Source: Roseococcus sp. (lineage in GTDB: Bacteria > Pseudomonadota > Alphaproteobacteria > Acetobacterales > Acetobacteraceae). Taken from it: a stretch of DNA of 64,000 bases. The stretch covers positions 1 through 64,000 of the forward strand of contig NZ_JAIEQY010000013.1 in NCBI RefSeq assembly GCF_019747315.1. Direction: 5' to 3'. Under the pieces are notes generated by a model that was given only the letters and a program-made list of their open reading frames with translations, searched no databases and was not told the origin of the DNA. This document shows positions 18,011-26,526 of this stretch, in pieces (positions within the stretch are counted from its first letter, which is position 1; each line of letters begins with the position of its first letter). Position numbers and translations under genes: made by a program.

Positions 18011-18981
18011 GCCAGCGCCCCAGGAGCCAGGGACTCGAAGGCCTGGGCCACATCCGCCCAGTTCGGGCCGGGGCCGCGGGCAAGTGCGGCGCGATGCATG
18101 CGCAGCCAGAGCGCGTCATCGCGCAGCAGGGCCTGCGCGGCCTCGATGAATTCAGCCTCGCTGCGGGCCACCATGCCAGTCAGCCCATCCTCGATCCGCT
18201 CCGCCACGGCGCCGCGGTCCATCACCACGCAGGGCAGCCCCGCCGCCTGCGCCTCGGCCACCGCGAGGCAGAAGGTCTCGCCGGGATCGCCCCGGTAGAG
18301 CATGCAGCGCGCCTGGGTCAGCCGCGCCCGCAACTCGGGGCGGGGCAGCGGGGCGAAAAGGCGCACGCCCGGCACCGCCTCGGCCCGCGCCAGGATGGGG
18401 GCGGCCCGCTGCGCCAGGCGCGGATCGCCGCCATAGGTCGCAGCACCGGAATAGGCATGCAGCTCGCCCTCGCCGATGCGCGGCCAGAGCCCCGCCAGCT
18501 CATCCAGGCCGCGCAAGGGGCTGGAGGTGAAGACGGCGACCGGCGGCGGTGGCAGGCGCTCGGGCGGCGAGATATCGAAGGGGGGTGCGACCGCCAGCGG
18601 AATCTCCGAGCGCAGCCCCGGCAGCCAGCGGGGCAGCGTGGCCGCATGGTGGGGGCCGAGGGTCACGAGGGCCGGCCTGGCGCGCAGCAGCGGCCAGGCG
18701 TGGCGCAGCTTGCGCAGGTAGCCCGCCGGATTGTGCAGCCAGAGCACCCGGCGCCCGCGTGGCAATTCGTGGAACAGCCGGGGCACGCGCGTGGCGATCA
18801 CCAGATCCGCGCTGGGCGGCAGTGCCGCGCGCTCGCCCTCGAAATGCAGGATCAGCTCATGCCCGCGCCGCTGGAAGGATTGCGCCAGCAGCGCCACCGC
18901 CGTCTCCACCCCGCCCAGCGGCCGCTGGCCGATGGCGCTGGCCTCGATGCGCGGCCCCTCATTGGCGAGCAGGATTCTCAA
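18007..18981 (-). CDS. Glycosyltransferase (GT4-like)
   Basis: A 324-residue GT-B protein. The N-terminal LRILLANEGPRIEASAIGQR and PLGGVETAVALLAQSFQRRG match the Gly-rich acceptor loop, and AVFTSSPLRGLDELAGLWPR begins the donor domain. The donor site reads YRGDPGETFCLAVAEAQAAG, with the Glu residues spaced as in GT4 enzymes. The start is a TTG whose last bases overlap the upstream stop codon (TTGA), the same coupling pattern as the other genes of this operon; no better ATG is available at a sensible position. Function in the chain: probably an inner-core or O-chain sugar transfer. Confidence 0.85.
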   Translation of the reverse strand: MRILLANEGPRIEASAIGQRPLGGVETAVALLAQSFQRRGHELILHFEGERAALPPSADLVIATRVPRLFHELPRGRRVLWLHNPAGYLRKLRHAWPLLRARPALVTLGPHHAATLPRWLPGLRSEIPLAVAPPFDISPPERLPPPPVAVFTSSPLRGLDELAGLWPRIGEGELHAYSGAATYGGDPRLAQRAAPILARAEAVPGVRLFAPLPRPELRARLTQARCMLYRGDPGETFCLAVAEAQAAGLPCVVMDRGAVAERIEDGLTGMVARSEAEFIEAAQALLRDDALWLRMHRAALARGPGPNWADVAQAFESLAPGALA

Positions 18982-19742
18982 GACCGGTGGCGCTCCGGCT
19001 CCAGCCTGGCCTTGAGATGGGAGAGCAAGGGGAAGAGGCCCGCGCAAAGCGCGATGAGCAAGCCCCAGCCGCCCTCCTTGTAGCCCTTGCGCGCCACGAA
19101 GCATTTGAAGGTGCGCGAGATAAAGCGCCGGACATTGTTGTCGAGCGTGCCGATATCGCCCTGGTCCAGCAGATCGGCCGCCTTGGCACTGCTGTAGCGG
19201 TCCAGGCGGCGCAGCATGTCGGAGATGTCGCGGTCCACCTCGTGGCGGATGCCATGGGCTGTCAGGCGCTCACCTTCGATGCCGGTCCAGTCCAGGCCGG
19301 GATGCACGCGCTGCGCCCGCCAATGCTTCGCGCCGCGCCGGAAGAGGATGGGCTTCAGCGTGGTGCCGAAGCTGCCGCCCCAGCCATGCAGGATCAGCCG
19401 CTCGCCCACGTAATTGTCGATGCGGATACGGTGGAAACCAGAGGTACTGCGGGCGATCAGCGCGCGGATTTCGGCGGCGAGTTCAGGCGGCACGCGTTCA
19501 TCGGCGTCCACTTCCAAAACCCAGTCGCCGGTGCAGGCGGCGATGCCGGCGTTGCGGCGATCGCCCTCCAGGTTCCAGGCGCCCTCCAGCAGCACGGCGC
19601 CGGCCGCGCGGGCGATCCCGGCGCTGGCATCGGTGCTGCGGTCCAGCACCACCACGATCTCATCGGCGAAGACCAGCGTGGCAAGGCAGGCGGGCAAGCG
19701 CGCTTCCTCGTTGCGCGCGACGACCAGGGCGGAAAGCCTCAT
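18978..19742 (-). CDS. Glycosyltransferase family 2, WaaE/KdtX-like
   Basis: A 254-residue GT-A glycosyltransferase. Its N-terminus SALVVARNEEARLPACLATL is the family opening, EIVVVLDRSTDASA carries the nucleotide-binding Asp, and WVLEVDADERVP is the DxD metal site. The central DNYVGERLILHGWGGSFGTT and the C-terminal KEGGWGLLIALCAGLFPLL segment resemble WaaE/KdtX, which adds beta-glucose to inner-core heptose in lipopolysaccharide. Its 5' end overlaps the GT9 gene by 4 bases and its 3' end overlaps the next GT gene, so a common transcript is very likely. Confidence 0.88.
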   Translation of the reverse strand: MRLSALVVARNEEARLPACLATLVFADEIVVVLDRSTDASAGIARAAGAVLLEGAWNLEGDRRNAGIAACTGDWVLEVDADERVPPELAAEIRALIARSTSGFHRIRIDNYVGERLILHGWGGSFGTTLKPILFRRGAKHWRAQRVHPGLDWTGIEGERLTAHGIRHEVDRDISDMLRRLDRYSSAKAADLLDQGDIGTLDNNVRRFISRTFKCFVARKGYKEGGWGLLIALCAGLFPLLSHLKARLEPERHRS

Positions 19743-20653
19743 GCCGGCACCGGCATGACCAACACGCGCTCGGCGGCCTCCACCACCTGATCCACCGCCA
19801 GGCGCTGCATGGGCGTATGGGCCGCCGGCCCCTTGGCCAGCACGGCCTGGGCGCGGGCGCCGACGGGGGCGTATTCGCTGGCCGGCGTGGGGCCGAAGAG
19901 GCCCAGCGTGGGCGCGCCCGTCGCGGCCGAGATGTGCATCAGCCCGGAATCATTGCCGACGAACAGCGCGCCGCGCGCCAGCACGGCCGCCACCTCGGGC
20001 AGGGTCAATGACCCGACCAAATCCACAGCATCCGGCACCGCGGCCAGAACGGGCGCGGCCATCTCGCGCTCGGCCGCACCCGGCCCGCCGAGGATGGCCA
20101 GCCGCGCGCCGGGCAGCAGCCCCTCCGGGCCGGTCAGCTTCTGGGCGAGGGCGATGAAGCGCTCGGCCGGCCACATCTTCACGCGCCAATTGGCGGTGGG
20201 GCCCAGGATCAGCCAGGGGCCGCCGGGCAGCAGCGCGCGCGCGCGCGCCTCCTCGGCCGGGCCGAACCAGGCCACGGGGCGCGGGGCGGGCGTCACGCCC
20301 AGCGTCTCCGCGATGTGCAGCAGCCGATGGCCGGAGCGGCGGCCGCCCTTCATCACCGCGCGGCGCTTCGCCCAGAGCAGCCAGGCGATGGCCGAGCCCC
20401 GCAGATCCACCACCAGATCCCAGCGGCGGAAGGCCACTTGCCGCCAGAGCTCCAGCCAATGCAGCGACCAGCGCCGCTTGGTGACGGGGATGATCCGCTC
20501 CAGCCCCGGCATGCGCGTGAAGACGCCCTCGGCCACCGTCCCGCAGGCAATGGTGATCCGCGCGGCCGGATTCTCCCGCAGCAGATGGTCCAGCAGGCCC
20601 GTGGAGAGCACCGCGTCGCCAATGCGGGTGGAGGTGATGAAGAGGATGCGCAC
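19739..20653 (-). CDS. Glycosyltransferase family 9 (heptosyltransferase-like)
   Basis: A 304-residue GT9 enzyme of the WaaC/WaaF type. The N-terminus MRILFITSTRIGDAVLSTGL is the typical heptosyltransferase opening, and later LVVDLRGSAIAWLLW, GPTANWRVKMWPAERFIAL and FVGNDSGLMHISAATGAP give the ADP-heptose donor site. It would transfer heptose onto the lipopolysaccharide inner core in the cytoplasm. The start is GTG. It is the first gene of a five-gene leftward operon (GT9-GT2-GT4-GT4-asnB) with overlapping ends throughout. A triple 13-base repeat lies 46-85 bases upstream, in the region shared with ygfZ. Confidence 0.92.
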   Translation of the reverse strand: MRILFITSTRIGDAVLSTGLLDHLLRENPAARITIACGTVAEGVFTRMPGLERIIPVTKRRWSLHWLELWRQVAFRRWDLVVDLRGSAIAWLLWAKRRAVMKGGRRSGHRLLHIAETLGVTPAPRPVAWFGPAEEARARALLPGGPWLILGPTANWRVKMWPAERFIALAQKLTGPEGLLPGARLAILGGPGAAEREMAAPVLAAVPDAVDLVGSLTLPEVAAVLARGALFVGNDSGLMHISAATGAPTLGLFGPTPASEYAPVGARAQAVLAKGPAAHTPMQRLAVDQVVEAAERVLVMPVPA

Positions 20654-20699
20654 GAAGAACCCTATAGCAGAGAGGGGCCTCTAGCAGAATCGTCCCTGC

Positions 20700-20738
20700 T
20701 TGAACCCCCTGCTTGAACCCCCTGCTTGAACCCCCTGC
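20700..20738. repeat. Triple 13-base direct repeat between divergent genes
   Basis: Three exact tandem copies of TTGAACCCCCTGC occupy 39 bases, preceded by a 6-base partial copy (CCCTGC) and followed by a diverged GTGAAACC. The block lies between the start codons of the GT9 operon (leftward) and ygfZ (rightward), the only promoter region for both. It could be a set of operator half-sites; each unit also contains TTGAAC, a fair -35 hexamer. Replication slippage is the simple alternative. Confidence 0.8.
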
Positions 20739-20751
20739 GTGAAACCGCCAC

Positions 20752-21573
20752 ATGCCCCCCATGCCGATCGCCACCCTCCCCGACCGTGCCGTCCTTGAAT
20801 TGACGGGCGAGGACCGCCTGGCCTTCCTCCAGGGGTTGGTTTCAAATGACGTGCTGGCGGCGGCGCCCGGCCGGGCCGTCTGGGCCGCGCTGCTGACGCC
20901 CCAGGGCAAGTGGCTGGCCGATTTCTTCCTGACCGCCGAGGCCGATCGCCTGCTGCTGGATGCCGAGGCCGCCCAGGCCGAGATGCTGATGGGCAGGCTG
21001 CTGCGCTTCCGCCTGCGCTCCAAGGTGGCCATGGCCGTGCTGCCGGGCTGGGTGGTGCAGGCGGGCTGGGGTGATGCGCCCCTGCCGGCGGGCGCCACCC
21101 CCGATCCCCGCCTGGAAGAGGCCGGCTGGCGCTGGGCCACCCCCTCCCCCCTCCCCGCCGAAGCCACGGCGGATGCTTATGACGCGCATCGCCTGCGCCT
21201 GGGCCTGCCCGATGGCGGCCGAGACATGCAGGCCGAGCAATCCGTGCTGCTGGAAGCCGGCTTCGACGAGTTGCAGGGCGTTTCCTGGTCCAAGGGCTGC
21301 TACATGGGCCAGGAACTGACCGCGCGGACCAAGTATCGCGGCCTGGTGAAGCGCCGCCTCGTGCCCGTCGAGGTTGAGGGCCCCTTGCCCGCCCGCGGCA
21401 CGCCCGTGACCCGCGATGGCGCGGAGGTGGGCGAGATGCGCTCCGGCCGCGCGGGCATGGGGATGGCGCTGCTGCGGCTCTCCGCGCTAGGCCAGCCCTT
21501 GGAATGCGGGGGCGCACGGCTGCACCCGCGCATCCCCGCCTGGATGAAGCTGCCCGAGGCCAGCGATGCCTGA
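20752..21573 (+). CDS. ygfZ: Folate-binding protein YgfZ
   Basis: A 273-residue GcvT-fold protein needed, with tetrahydrofolate, for repair or synthesis of some iron-sulfur enzymes. The diagnostic motif KGCYMGQELTAR, containing the conserved Cys of the K-x-C-Y-x-G-Q-E signature, lies at about residues 184-195. Early ELTGEDRLAFLQGLVSNDV and the GRAVWAALLTPQGKWLADFF stretch also match. A second ATG three codons in is an equally possible start. It is divergent from the GT9 operon and ends 8 bases before a methyltransferase gene, so the two are probably cotranscribed. Confidence 0.93.
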   Translation: MPPMPIATLPDRAVLELTGEDRLAFLQGLVSNDVLAAAPGRAVWAALLTPQGKWLADFFLTAEADRLLLDAEAAQAEMLMGRLLRFRLRSKVAMAVLPGWVVQAGWGDAPLPAGATPDPRLEEAGWRWATPSPLPAEATADAYDAHRLRLGLPDGGRDMQAEQSVLLEAGFDELQGVSWSKGCYMGQELTARTKYRGLVKRRLVPVEVEGPLPARGTPVTRDGAEVGEMRSGRAGMGMALLRLSALGQPLECGGARLHPRIPAWMKLPEASDA

Positions 21574-21581
21574 CGCCCATC

Positions 21582-22040
21582 ATGTCTGAAGATCGGGGCC
21601 CCGGCGTCCGGCTTCCCCCGCCGGTCATCGTCGTCGCGGCGCTGTTTTTCGCCTGGGGGGCGCAACGGCTGCTTCCTGTGCAGCTCGGCCCGCCGGTCGT
21701 GGCGCTGGGTGGCATGGTGATCTTCCTGGGCATGGCCTGGGTGGGCTGGGCGCTGCTGGTGCTGGTCCGGGCCGGCAATGACCCGCGGCCGGACAAGCCC
21801 GACACCGCCTTCGTCGCCGCCGGCCCCTACGCCATCGGCCGCAACCCGATCTATTTCGGCTTCCTGCTCTTCCTGGCCGGCGTCGCGCTGAGCTGGGGTA
21901 CGCTCTGGGCCTGGCTCGCCGTCGGCGCCGTCTTCCTGGCGCTGGACCTGCATGTGGTGCGGCGGGAGGAAGCCTATCTGCGCGCCCGCTTCCCGGAGAG
22001 CTACCCGGACTATGCCAAGCGCATCCGGCGCTGGATTTAG
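21582..22040 (+). CDS. Isoprenylcysteine carboxyl methyltransferase-like membrane protein
   Basis: A 152-residue integral membrane protein with about four hydrophobic segments. The C-terminal half has GPYAIGRNPIYFGFLLFLAG and HVVRREEAYLRARFPESYPD followed by YAKRIRRW, the pattern of the ICMT/PEMT methyltransferase family, where NPxY and the R-x-E-E segment build the S-adenosylmethionine site. Bacterial members often methylate lipids or unknown small molecules. It ends by overlapping the convergent CoA-ligase gene by 4 bases. It begins 8 bases after ygfZ. Confidence 0.82.
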   Translation: MSEDRGPGVRLPPPVIVVAALFFAWGAQRLLPVQLGPPVVALGGMVIFLGMAWVGWALLVLVRAGNDPRPDKPDTAFVAAGPYAIGRNPIYFGFLLFLAGVALSWGTLWAWLAVGAVFLALDLHVVRREEAYLRARFPESYPDYAKRIRRWI

Positions 22041-23368
22041 CCCGGTAGCAAGTCCCGCAGCTTCTCCAGTTGTACCTTGCCGAGCGCCGTGCGCGGCAGG
22101 GCCGGCACGCGCAGCACCGCGCGCGGATGCTTGAAGCGCGCGAGCGTCGCCTCGAAGTGCGCGGCGATCACCGCCTCGTTGAAGCCCGCCTCTGCGACGA
22201 TGACGGCGACCGGCACCTCCCCCCAGCGCGGGTCAGGCCGGCCGATGATGGCGTATTCCCTGAGGCCCGGCACCTCGGCCAACACGCGTTCCAGCTCGGC
22301 CGGATAGATGTTCTCGCCGCCCGAGATGATCACGCGCTTCAGGCGATCGGTGAACCAGAAGCGGCCGGCTTCGTCCTGCCGCCCGACATCACCCGTGCGG
22401 AACCATCCCTCGTGCAGCGCCTCTTCGGTGGCGTCGGGGCGGTTCCAGTAGCCGGTCATGACATTGGCGCCGCGGATCTCGATCTCGCCCGGCGTGCCGC
22501 GTGGCGCCTCGCGGCCATCGGCCAGGGCGATGCGCGCCTCGCCGAGTGGCGCGGCCATGCCGATGGAGCCGGGTGCGGCCAGCGCCTCCGCGCGCGTCTG
22601 CGCGATGGCGATCGGGCTGGTTTCCGTCATGCCATAGACCTGCTGCACCGGAATGCCGCGCGCGTGAAACGCCTCGATCAGGGGCACCGGCACCTCGGAG
22701 GAACCGGCGCCGATGGCGCGCAGCGAGGCAAGATCCGCACTGGCCCAGCGCGGATGCGTGACCAGGGCCGCCATCACCGCCGGCACCAGCAGGGTGAGCG
22801 TGGGGCGCAGCCGCTCCACCGCGTCGAAGAAGGCGCCAGGGTCGAATTTCGGCAGCAGGGTGACACGGGCGCCAGCCAGCAGCGCGGGCACGGTCTGGAT
22901 GTTCAGCCCGCCCACATGGAAGAGGGGCAGCACCGTCAGCACATGATCATCGGGCGTGAGGTCGAAGATGCGGCGGGCGTTCTCGGCATTGGCATGCAGC
23001 GCGGCACGGCTGAGCATCGCGCCCTTGGGGCGGCCCGTGGTGCCGGAGGTATAGCCGATCAGCAGCGCCTCGCAGGCTGCGCCACCCGGCATGGCGTGCG
23101 GCGTCACGGCGCCCGAGTCCGGTCCCTCGCGCAGCAAGGCCAAGCCGGCATCACCCGCGATCCATTGCAGTTCCTCGGCCGCCAGGCGCCAATTCAGCGG
23201 CACCAGCGTGGCGCCGATGCGCTCGCAGGCGAAAAGGCAGGCGAGCATCCCGGGATGGTTCAGCCCGATCCAGCCGATGCGGTCCCCCGCGCGGATGCCC
23301 TCGCCGCGCAGCAGCGCCTCCTCCGCCTCGATCAGGGGCGTGAGGGCCGCGAGGTTGAAGCCCTCCAT
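22037..23368 (-). CDS. AMP-forming acyl-CoA synthetase (CoA ligase)
   Basis: A 443-residue adenylate-forming enzyme. Motifs are complete: GYTSGTTGRPKGAML (phosphate loop), VQQVYGMTETSPIA, TGYWNRPDATEEALHEGWFR with the TGDVG Asp, the FTDRLKRVIISGGENIYPAE hinge, and a C-terminal RTALGKVQLEKLR lysine for adenylation. It is about 60-100 residues shorter than usual because the N-terminal region before GDRIGWIGLNHPG is brief. It starts at an ATG sharing one base with the upstream stop (TGATG); a TTG one codon earlier is possible. It is the last gene of the NicX-type operon and should activate a carboxylic acid to its CoA thioester. Confidence 0.92.
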   Translation of the reverse strand: MEGFNLAALTPLIEAEEALLRGEGIRAGDRIGWIGLNHPGMLACLFACERIGATLVPLNWRLAAEELQWIAGDAGLALLREGPDSGAVTPHAMPGGAACEALLIGYTSGTTGRPKGAMLSRAALHANAENARRIFDLTPDDHVLTVLPLFHVGGLNIQTVPALLAGARVTLLPKFDPGAFFDAVERLRPTLTLLVPAVMAALVTHPRWASADLASLRAIGAGSSEVPVPLIEAFHARGIPVQQVYGMTETSPIAIAQTRAEALAAPGSIGMAAPLGEARIALADGREAPRGTPGEIEIRGANVMTGYWNRPDATEEALHEGWFRTGDVGRQDEAGRFWFTDRLKRVIISGGENIYPAELERVLAEVPGLREYAIIGRPDPRWGEVPVAVIVAEAGFNEAVIAAHFEATLARFKHPRAVLRVPALPRTALGKVQLEKLRDLLPG

Positions 23369-24630
23369 CAATCCGTCTCGCCCTTCTCGTAGAGCGCGTC
23401 GCGGCCGATGCGGTCCACGCAGAGCTCCGCCGTCCAGGGCAGCATGAGGCTGCCGCAGCGGCTGTCGCGGTAGATGCGCTCCAGGGGCAGCGTCTTGAGC
23501 ATGGCCTGGCCGCCGCAGGTGCGGACGGCCTTGGCGGCGATGGCGTTGGCGTTCTCCATCACCGTGTTCTGCGCGGCCAGCGCGCGCAGCATCTGCTCCT
23601 TGGACGGGTCGGGCCCGGCCTCGCTGATCGCCTGGAACCAGAGCGCCTTGGTCTGCTCCAGCATGATCCGCATCTCGGCCAGCGCGATCTGCTTGGTGGG
23701 ATACATGCGGCGCTTGACCGGCGGCGTGCCCGGCTGCTCGCCGCGCAGGTAGCGCACCGTGAAGTCATAGGCCGCCTGCGCCAAGCCCATATAGGTGGGC
23801 GTCAGCGTCATGAACATGTGCGGCCAGCGCGAGGCGGCCTGGAAGTAAAGGCCGGGCGGCATCAGCGCGGCACTCTCGGGGACGAAGACATCCTTGAAGA
23901 TGAGGTTGCGGCTGACCGTGCCGCGCATGCCCAACGGATCCCACTCGCCCTCGACGGAAACGCCCGGCGCGTCCTTGGGGATAGCAAGGTAGAGCGTGTC
24001 CCGGCGCGAGAGTTTCTCCGCTCCATGCACCTCGGTGCAGAGGATGCCGTAGCAATCCGCATGACCAGAGAGCGAGGCAAAGATCTTCTTGCCATTGATC
24101 CGGAACCCGCCCTCCACGGGCGTCGCCGTGGTGCCGAAGGCGACCGCCCCCGCCGCTGCCGCCCCGCCCTCGGAGAAGGGCTGCGAGAAGATGGCGCCGC
24201 GCGCCAGGATGTTCTCGTAATGCAGCTTGCGGCGGTCATGGTGCAGCGCGCGGGTCGCCGCATCCATCTCCAGGTCATCGGTCAGCAGCCCGGTCCAGAG
24301 CGTGCTGCAGACATGCATGTTCCAGGTGAGGGCGGTGGCGCCGCAATAGCGGCCGAACTCGGCGGCGGCCAGGCAATAGGCGCGGAAATCGGCGCCCATG
24401 CCGCCATCGGCGCGCGGGATGCAGATGCCGAGCCAGCCTTCGCGCCGCATGTCGTCGTAGTTATCCGTGGGGAAGGCAGCCTCGCGGTCCCAGCGGGCGG
24501 CGCGGGGTGCGAGCACGCGGGCGCCGAATTCCCGGGCGCGGGCGCTGAGATCGGCCTCGAAGGGCGAGAGGCGGAAACCGCGCGGATCGAAGATCGGCGC
24601 ATCGGCGGTGAGGGGGAGTGGCATGTCCAT
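23368..24630 (-). CDS. Acyl-CoA dehydrogenase
   Basis: A 420-residue FAD enzyme of the acyl-CoA dehydrogenase family. The N-terminal helical domain includes GWLGICIPRADGGMGADFRA, the middle beta domain has FSQPFSEGGAAAAGAVAF and GGFRINGKKIFASLSGHADC, and the C-terminal domain has RTCGGQAMLKTLPLERIYRD and SRCGSLMLPWTAELC. The family desaturates acyl-CoA at C2-C3 and passes electrons to ETF. It sits between an alpha/beta hydrolase and a CoA ligase in one operon, so the ligase product, an acyl-CoA, may be its substrate. The C-terminal tail is diverged enough that the acyl chain cannot be told. Confidence 0.9.
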   Translation of the reverse strand: MDMPLPLTADAPIFDPRGFRLSPFEADLSARAREFGARVLAPRAARWDREAAFPTDNYDDMRREGWLGICIPRADGGMGADFRAYCLAAAEFGRYCGATALTWNMHVCSTLWTGLLTDDLEMDAATRALHHDRRKLHYENILARGAIFSQPFSEGGAAAAGAVAFGTTATPVEGGFRINGKKIFASLSGHADCYGILCTEVHGAEKLSRRDTLYLAIPKDAPGVSVEGEWDPLGMRGTVSRNLIFKDVFVPESAALMPPGLYFQAASRWPHMFMTLTPTYMGLAQAAYDFTVRYLRGEQPGTPPVKRRMYPTKQIALAEMRIMLEQTKALWFQAISEAGPDPSKEQMLRALAAQNTVMENANAIAAKAVRTCGGQAMLKTLPLERIYRDSRCGSLMLPWTAELCVDRIGRDALYEKGETD

Positions 24631-24642
24631 GGGCGCTCTCCG

Positions 24643-25365
24643 TCAGGTCAGGAAATCATGCAGGGCGGCGTGGAAGGCGTCGGGCGCCTCCAGCGGCAGC
24701 AGGTGGCCGGCGCCGGGGATGATGATGATTCGCGCATCGGGCATGGCGTCCGCCATGCGGGCCATGCCGCGCGGGGGGGCGGTCTGGTCGGCCTCGCCGG
24801 CGATGAGCAAAGCGGGCTGGGTCACGCGCGGCAGGTCGGCGCGCCGGTCGAAGCCGGTCAGCACCGCGAGTGTCGCGCGATAGGCGGCCTCATCGACGCT
24901 CGCCATGGCTGCCATGGCGGCGGGTGCCGCGGCCGGATCGGCGGCGCGGCCCAGCATCGCGGGGACCAGGGCGGCGGCGACGCCGGCCATGCCGATGCCC
25001 TCATCCAGCGGCTTGCGCCGTGCCGCCAGGAAGGCTTCGCGGAAGGCCGGGTCGCGGCTGCCGAAGGCCGGCGAGCTCGCCACGATGACCAGGCGCCGCA
25101 CGCGCTTCGGGTGCCGCAGCGCCATCTCCAGCGCGATCATGCCGCCCAGCGAATGGCCCACCACATCGGCGGCCGCCACACCGGCCGCGTCCAGCAGCGC
25201 CACCGCCGCATTGGCCAGCGCCTCGAAGCTGGTGAGCGCGGGGCGCGTGCCGTCATAGCCCGGCATGTCCATGGCGATCACTTGGCGCGGGGCCAGCGCC
25301 GCGACGCTCGGCGCCCAGAGGGAGGCGCGGCCGCCAATGCCGTGCAGGAGAAGGACGGGCGTCAC
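24643..25365 (-). CDS. Alpha/beta-fold hydrolase
   Basis: A 240-residue hydrolase starting directly at the first core strand (TPVLLLHGIGGRASLWAP, oxyanion HG). The nucleophile elbow is GHSLGGM with Ser72, and the catalytic His is in PGAGHLLPLEAPDAF near residue 222. It follows the NicX-like gene with a GTGA overlap. In the nicotinate pathway NicX is followed functionally by NicD, an alpha/beta hydrolase that removes the formyl group from N-formylmaleamate, so the same job is plausible here. BioH-, PcaD- and haloperoxidase-like enzymes share this fold and cannot be excluded. The GTG start is fixed by the overlap. Confidence 0.88.
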   Translation of the reverse strand: MTPVLLLHGIGGRASLWAPSVAALAPRQVIAMDMPGYDGTRPALTSFEALANAAVALLDAAGVAAADVVGHSLGGMIALEMALRHPKRVRRLVIVASSPAFGSRDPAFREAFLAARRKPLDEGIGMAGVAAALVPAMLGRAADPAAAPAAMAAMASVDEAAYRATLAVLTGFDRRADLPRVTQPALLIAGEADQTAPPRGMARMADAMPDARIIIIPGAGHLLPLEAPDAFHAALHDFLT

Positions 25366-26396
25366 AGCAGCACCCCCCCGCGCACCACATCCTCGCCATC
25401 GAGCGAGATGGTGGTGTTGAAGACGGGAATGTCGAAATGTCCCTCGGTGAAGCGGCCGGCAAATTCATTGGCGCCGGTGGAGAACAGGAAATTGCCGGCG
25501 ACGGCGCGCAACTCCGTCCCGTTGGTGTCCTCGCGGTCGTAGAAAGTGAGCGCCTCATAGCGCGCGGCCCGGTTCAGTCCCCAGCCGACATGGCTGACGG
25601 CATAGGCGGCAGGGTCATTCCAGGCTTCGAGGTAGCGGCGCATCATCTCCGCATCGGCGCCGCGGCCTTCGATACGGGTGATGTGGTCATCCTCGATGGT
25701 GAGCGTGATGGCCTGCTCGATGTAGCGCTTGAAGGTCAGGTTCACGTCGCCGGCATCGAGCACGAGCCGCCCCTGGACCGAGCCCGCGCGCGGGAAGGCG
25801 ACGAGGATGCCGCCCGGCCAATGCGCGATGGTGCCCGGCCGGTTCGTCCAGCCCCAGACGCCCACGCTGGGGGCGCCTTCCATGTTTACGTCCAGATCGG
25901 TGCCGGCGGCGGAGGTGACGCGCATGCGCTTGGCCGCCCGCGCCCGCTTCACCGCGGCCTTGGCAATGGTTTCATCGGCATCCTGCGGCACCAGGCGCTC
26001 CAGCGCGTCCGGGTGCTCGTTGCTGACCATCAGCACGCGGCTGCCGGCGCCCAGGATCTGCTTGAGCTCCGGCGCGTGCAGCAGCCCTTCGACCGTCAGA
26101 TCCACGATGAAGGGGCAGGCGGCCAGCGCGGCCAGGGCGGCCGGGTGCCCGGCGATCGCCCTGGATGCGCCGGTGGAACGGATCGGAACGGGAGCGGTCT
26201 GCGGGGGCGTGGGGAGAGACATCCGGATGAATTTCGCCCCGATTCGGGCCAGCGCCATTTCCGCCAGGGCGATGTTCAAGGGGCGGGAACGGCTTTCGGT
26301 CAGCACGCAGGCCAGTTCGCCGGGGGCCAGGCCGCAACGCCGGAACACGGCCTCAAAGGCCGAAATCCAGCTGGGTTCCAGGGTCATCAGGGACAT
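25362..26396 (-). CDS. NicX-like extradiol dioxygenase (2,5-dihydroxypyridine 5,6-dioxygenase family)
   Basis: A 344-residue protein of the M29-like fold that includes NicX, the Fe(II) enzyme opening the ring of 2,5-dihydroxypyridine. The metal ligands reported for Pseudomonas NicX (His265, His318, Asp320, from memory) correspond to His269 in AVSHVGWGLN, and His320 and Asp322 in EGHFDIPV. The flanking YDREDTNG and GNFLFSTGAN stretches match NicX as well, as do HWPGGILVAFP and LVLDAGDVNL. The start ATG has GGAGG 7 bases upstream. A MarR regulator is divergent, as NicR is in the nic cluster. Sequence divergence leaves the exact ring substrate open. Aminopeptidase annotation (M29) would be the usual automatic but less fitting label. 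Confidence 0.8.
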   Translation of the reverse strand: MSLMTLEPSWISAFEAVFRRCGLAPGELACVLTESRSRPLNIALAEMALARIGAKFIRMSLPTPPQTAPVPIRSTGASRAIAGHPAALAALAACPFIVDLTVEGLLHAPELKQILGAGSRVLMVSNEHPDALERLVPQDADETIAKAAVKRARAAKRMRVTSAAGTDLDVNMEGAPSVGVWGWTNRPGTIAHWPGGILVAFPRAGSVQGRLVLDAGDVNLTFKRYIEQAITLTIEDDHITRIEGRGADAEMMRRYLEAWNDPAAYAVSHVGWGLNRAARYEALTFYDREDTNGTELRAVAGNFLFSTGANEFAGRFTEGHFDIPVFNTTISLDGEDVVRGGVLL

Positions 26397-26428
26397 GTCG
26401 GGCCTCCGCTCTGGGAGGAGGATAACAG

Positions 26429-26440
26429 ATGAAAATTCAT
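26429..26440. promoter_or_regulatory. Possible operator palindrome between NicX-like gene and marR
   Basis: ATGAA-AA-TTCAT is a short dyad in the only AT-rich patch of the 130-base divergent region; CATATGTCAGGCATCCG follows directly. MarR proteins bind short palindromes overlapping divergent promoters. Position supports an operator, but the dyad is short enough to arise by chance. Confidence 0.25.
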
Positions 26441-26526
26441 ATGTCAGGCATCCGTATTTCCCCTAATTGCATGCCAGCGAAACAGGGCCAATATCCATGC
26501 CTCCAAATCTTAAGCTGAGGTTCTCA

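Noticed and set aside
25362..26396. M29 leucyl aminopeptidase
   Set aside because: Same fold, but the SHVGWG and GHFDIP metal sites and the GNFLFSTG segment match NicX better than an aminopeptidase.
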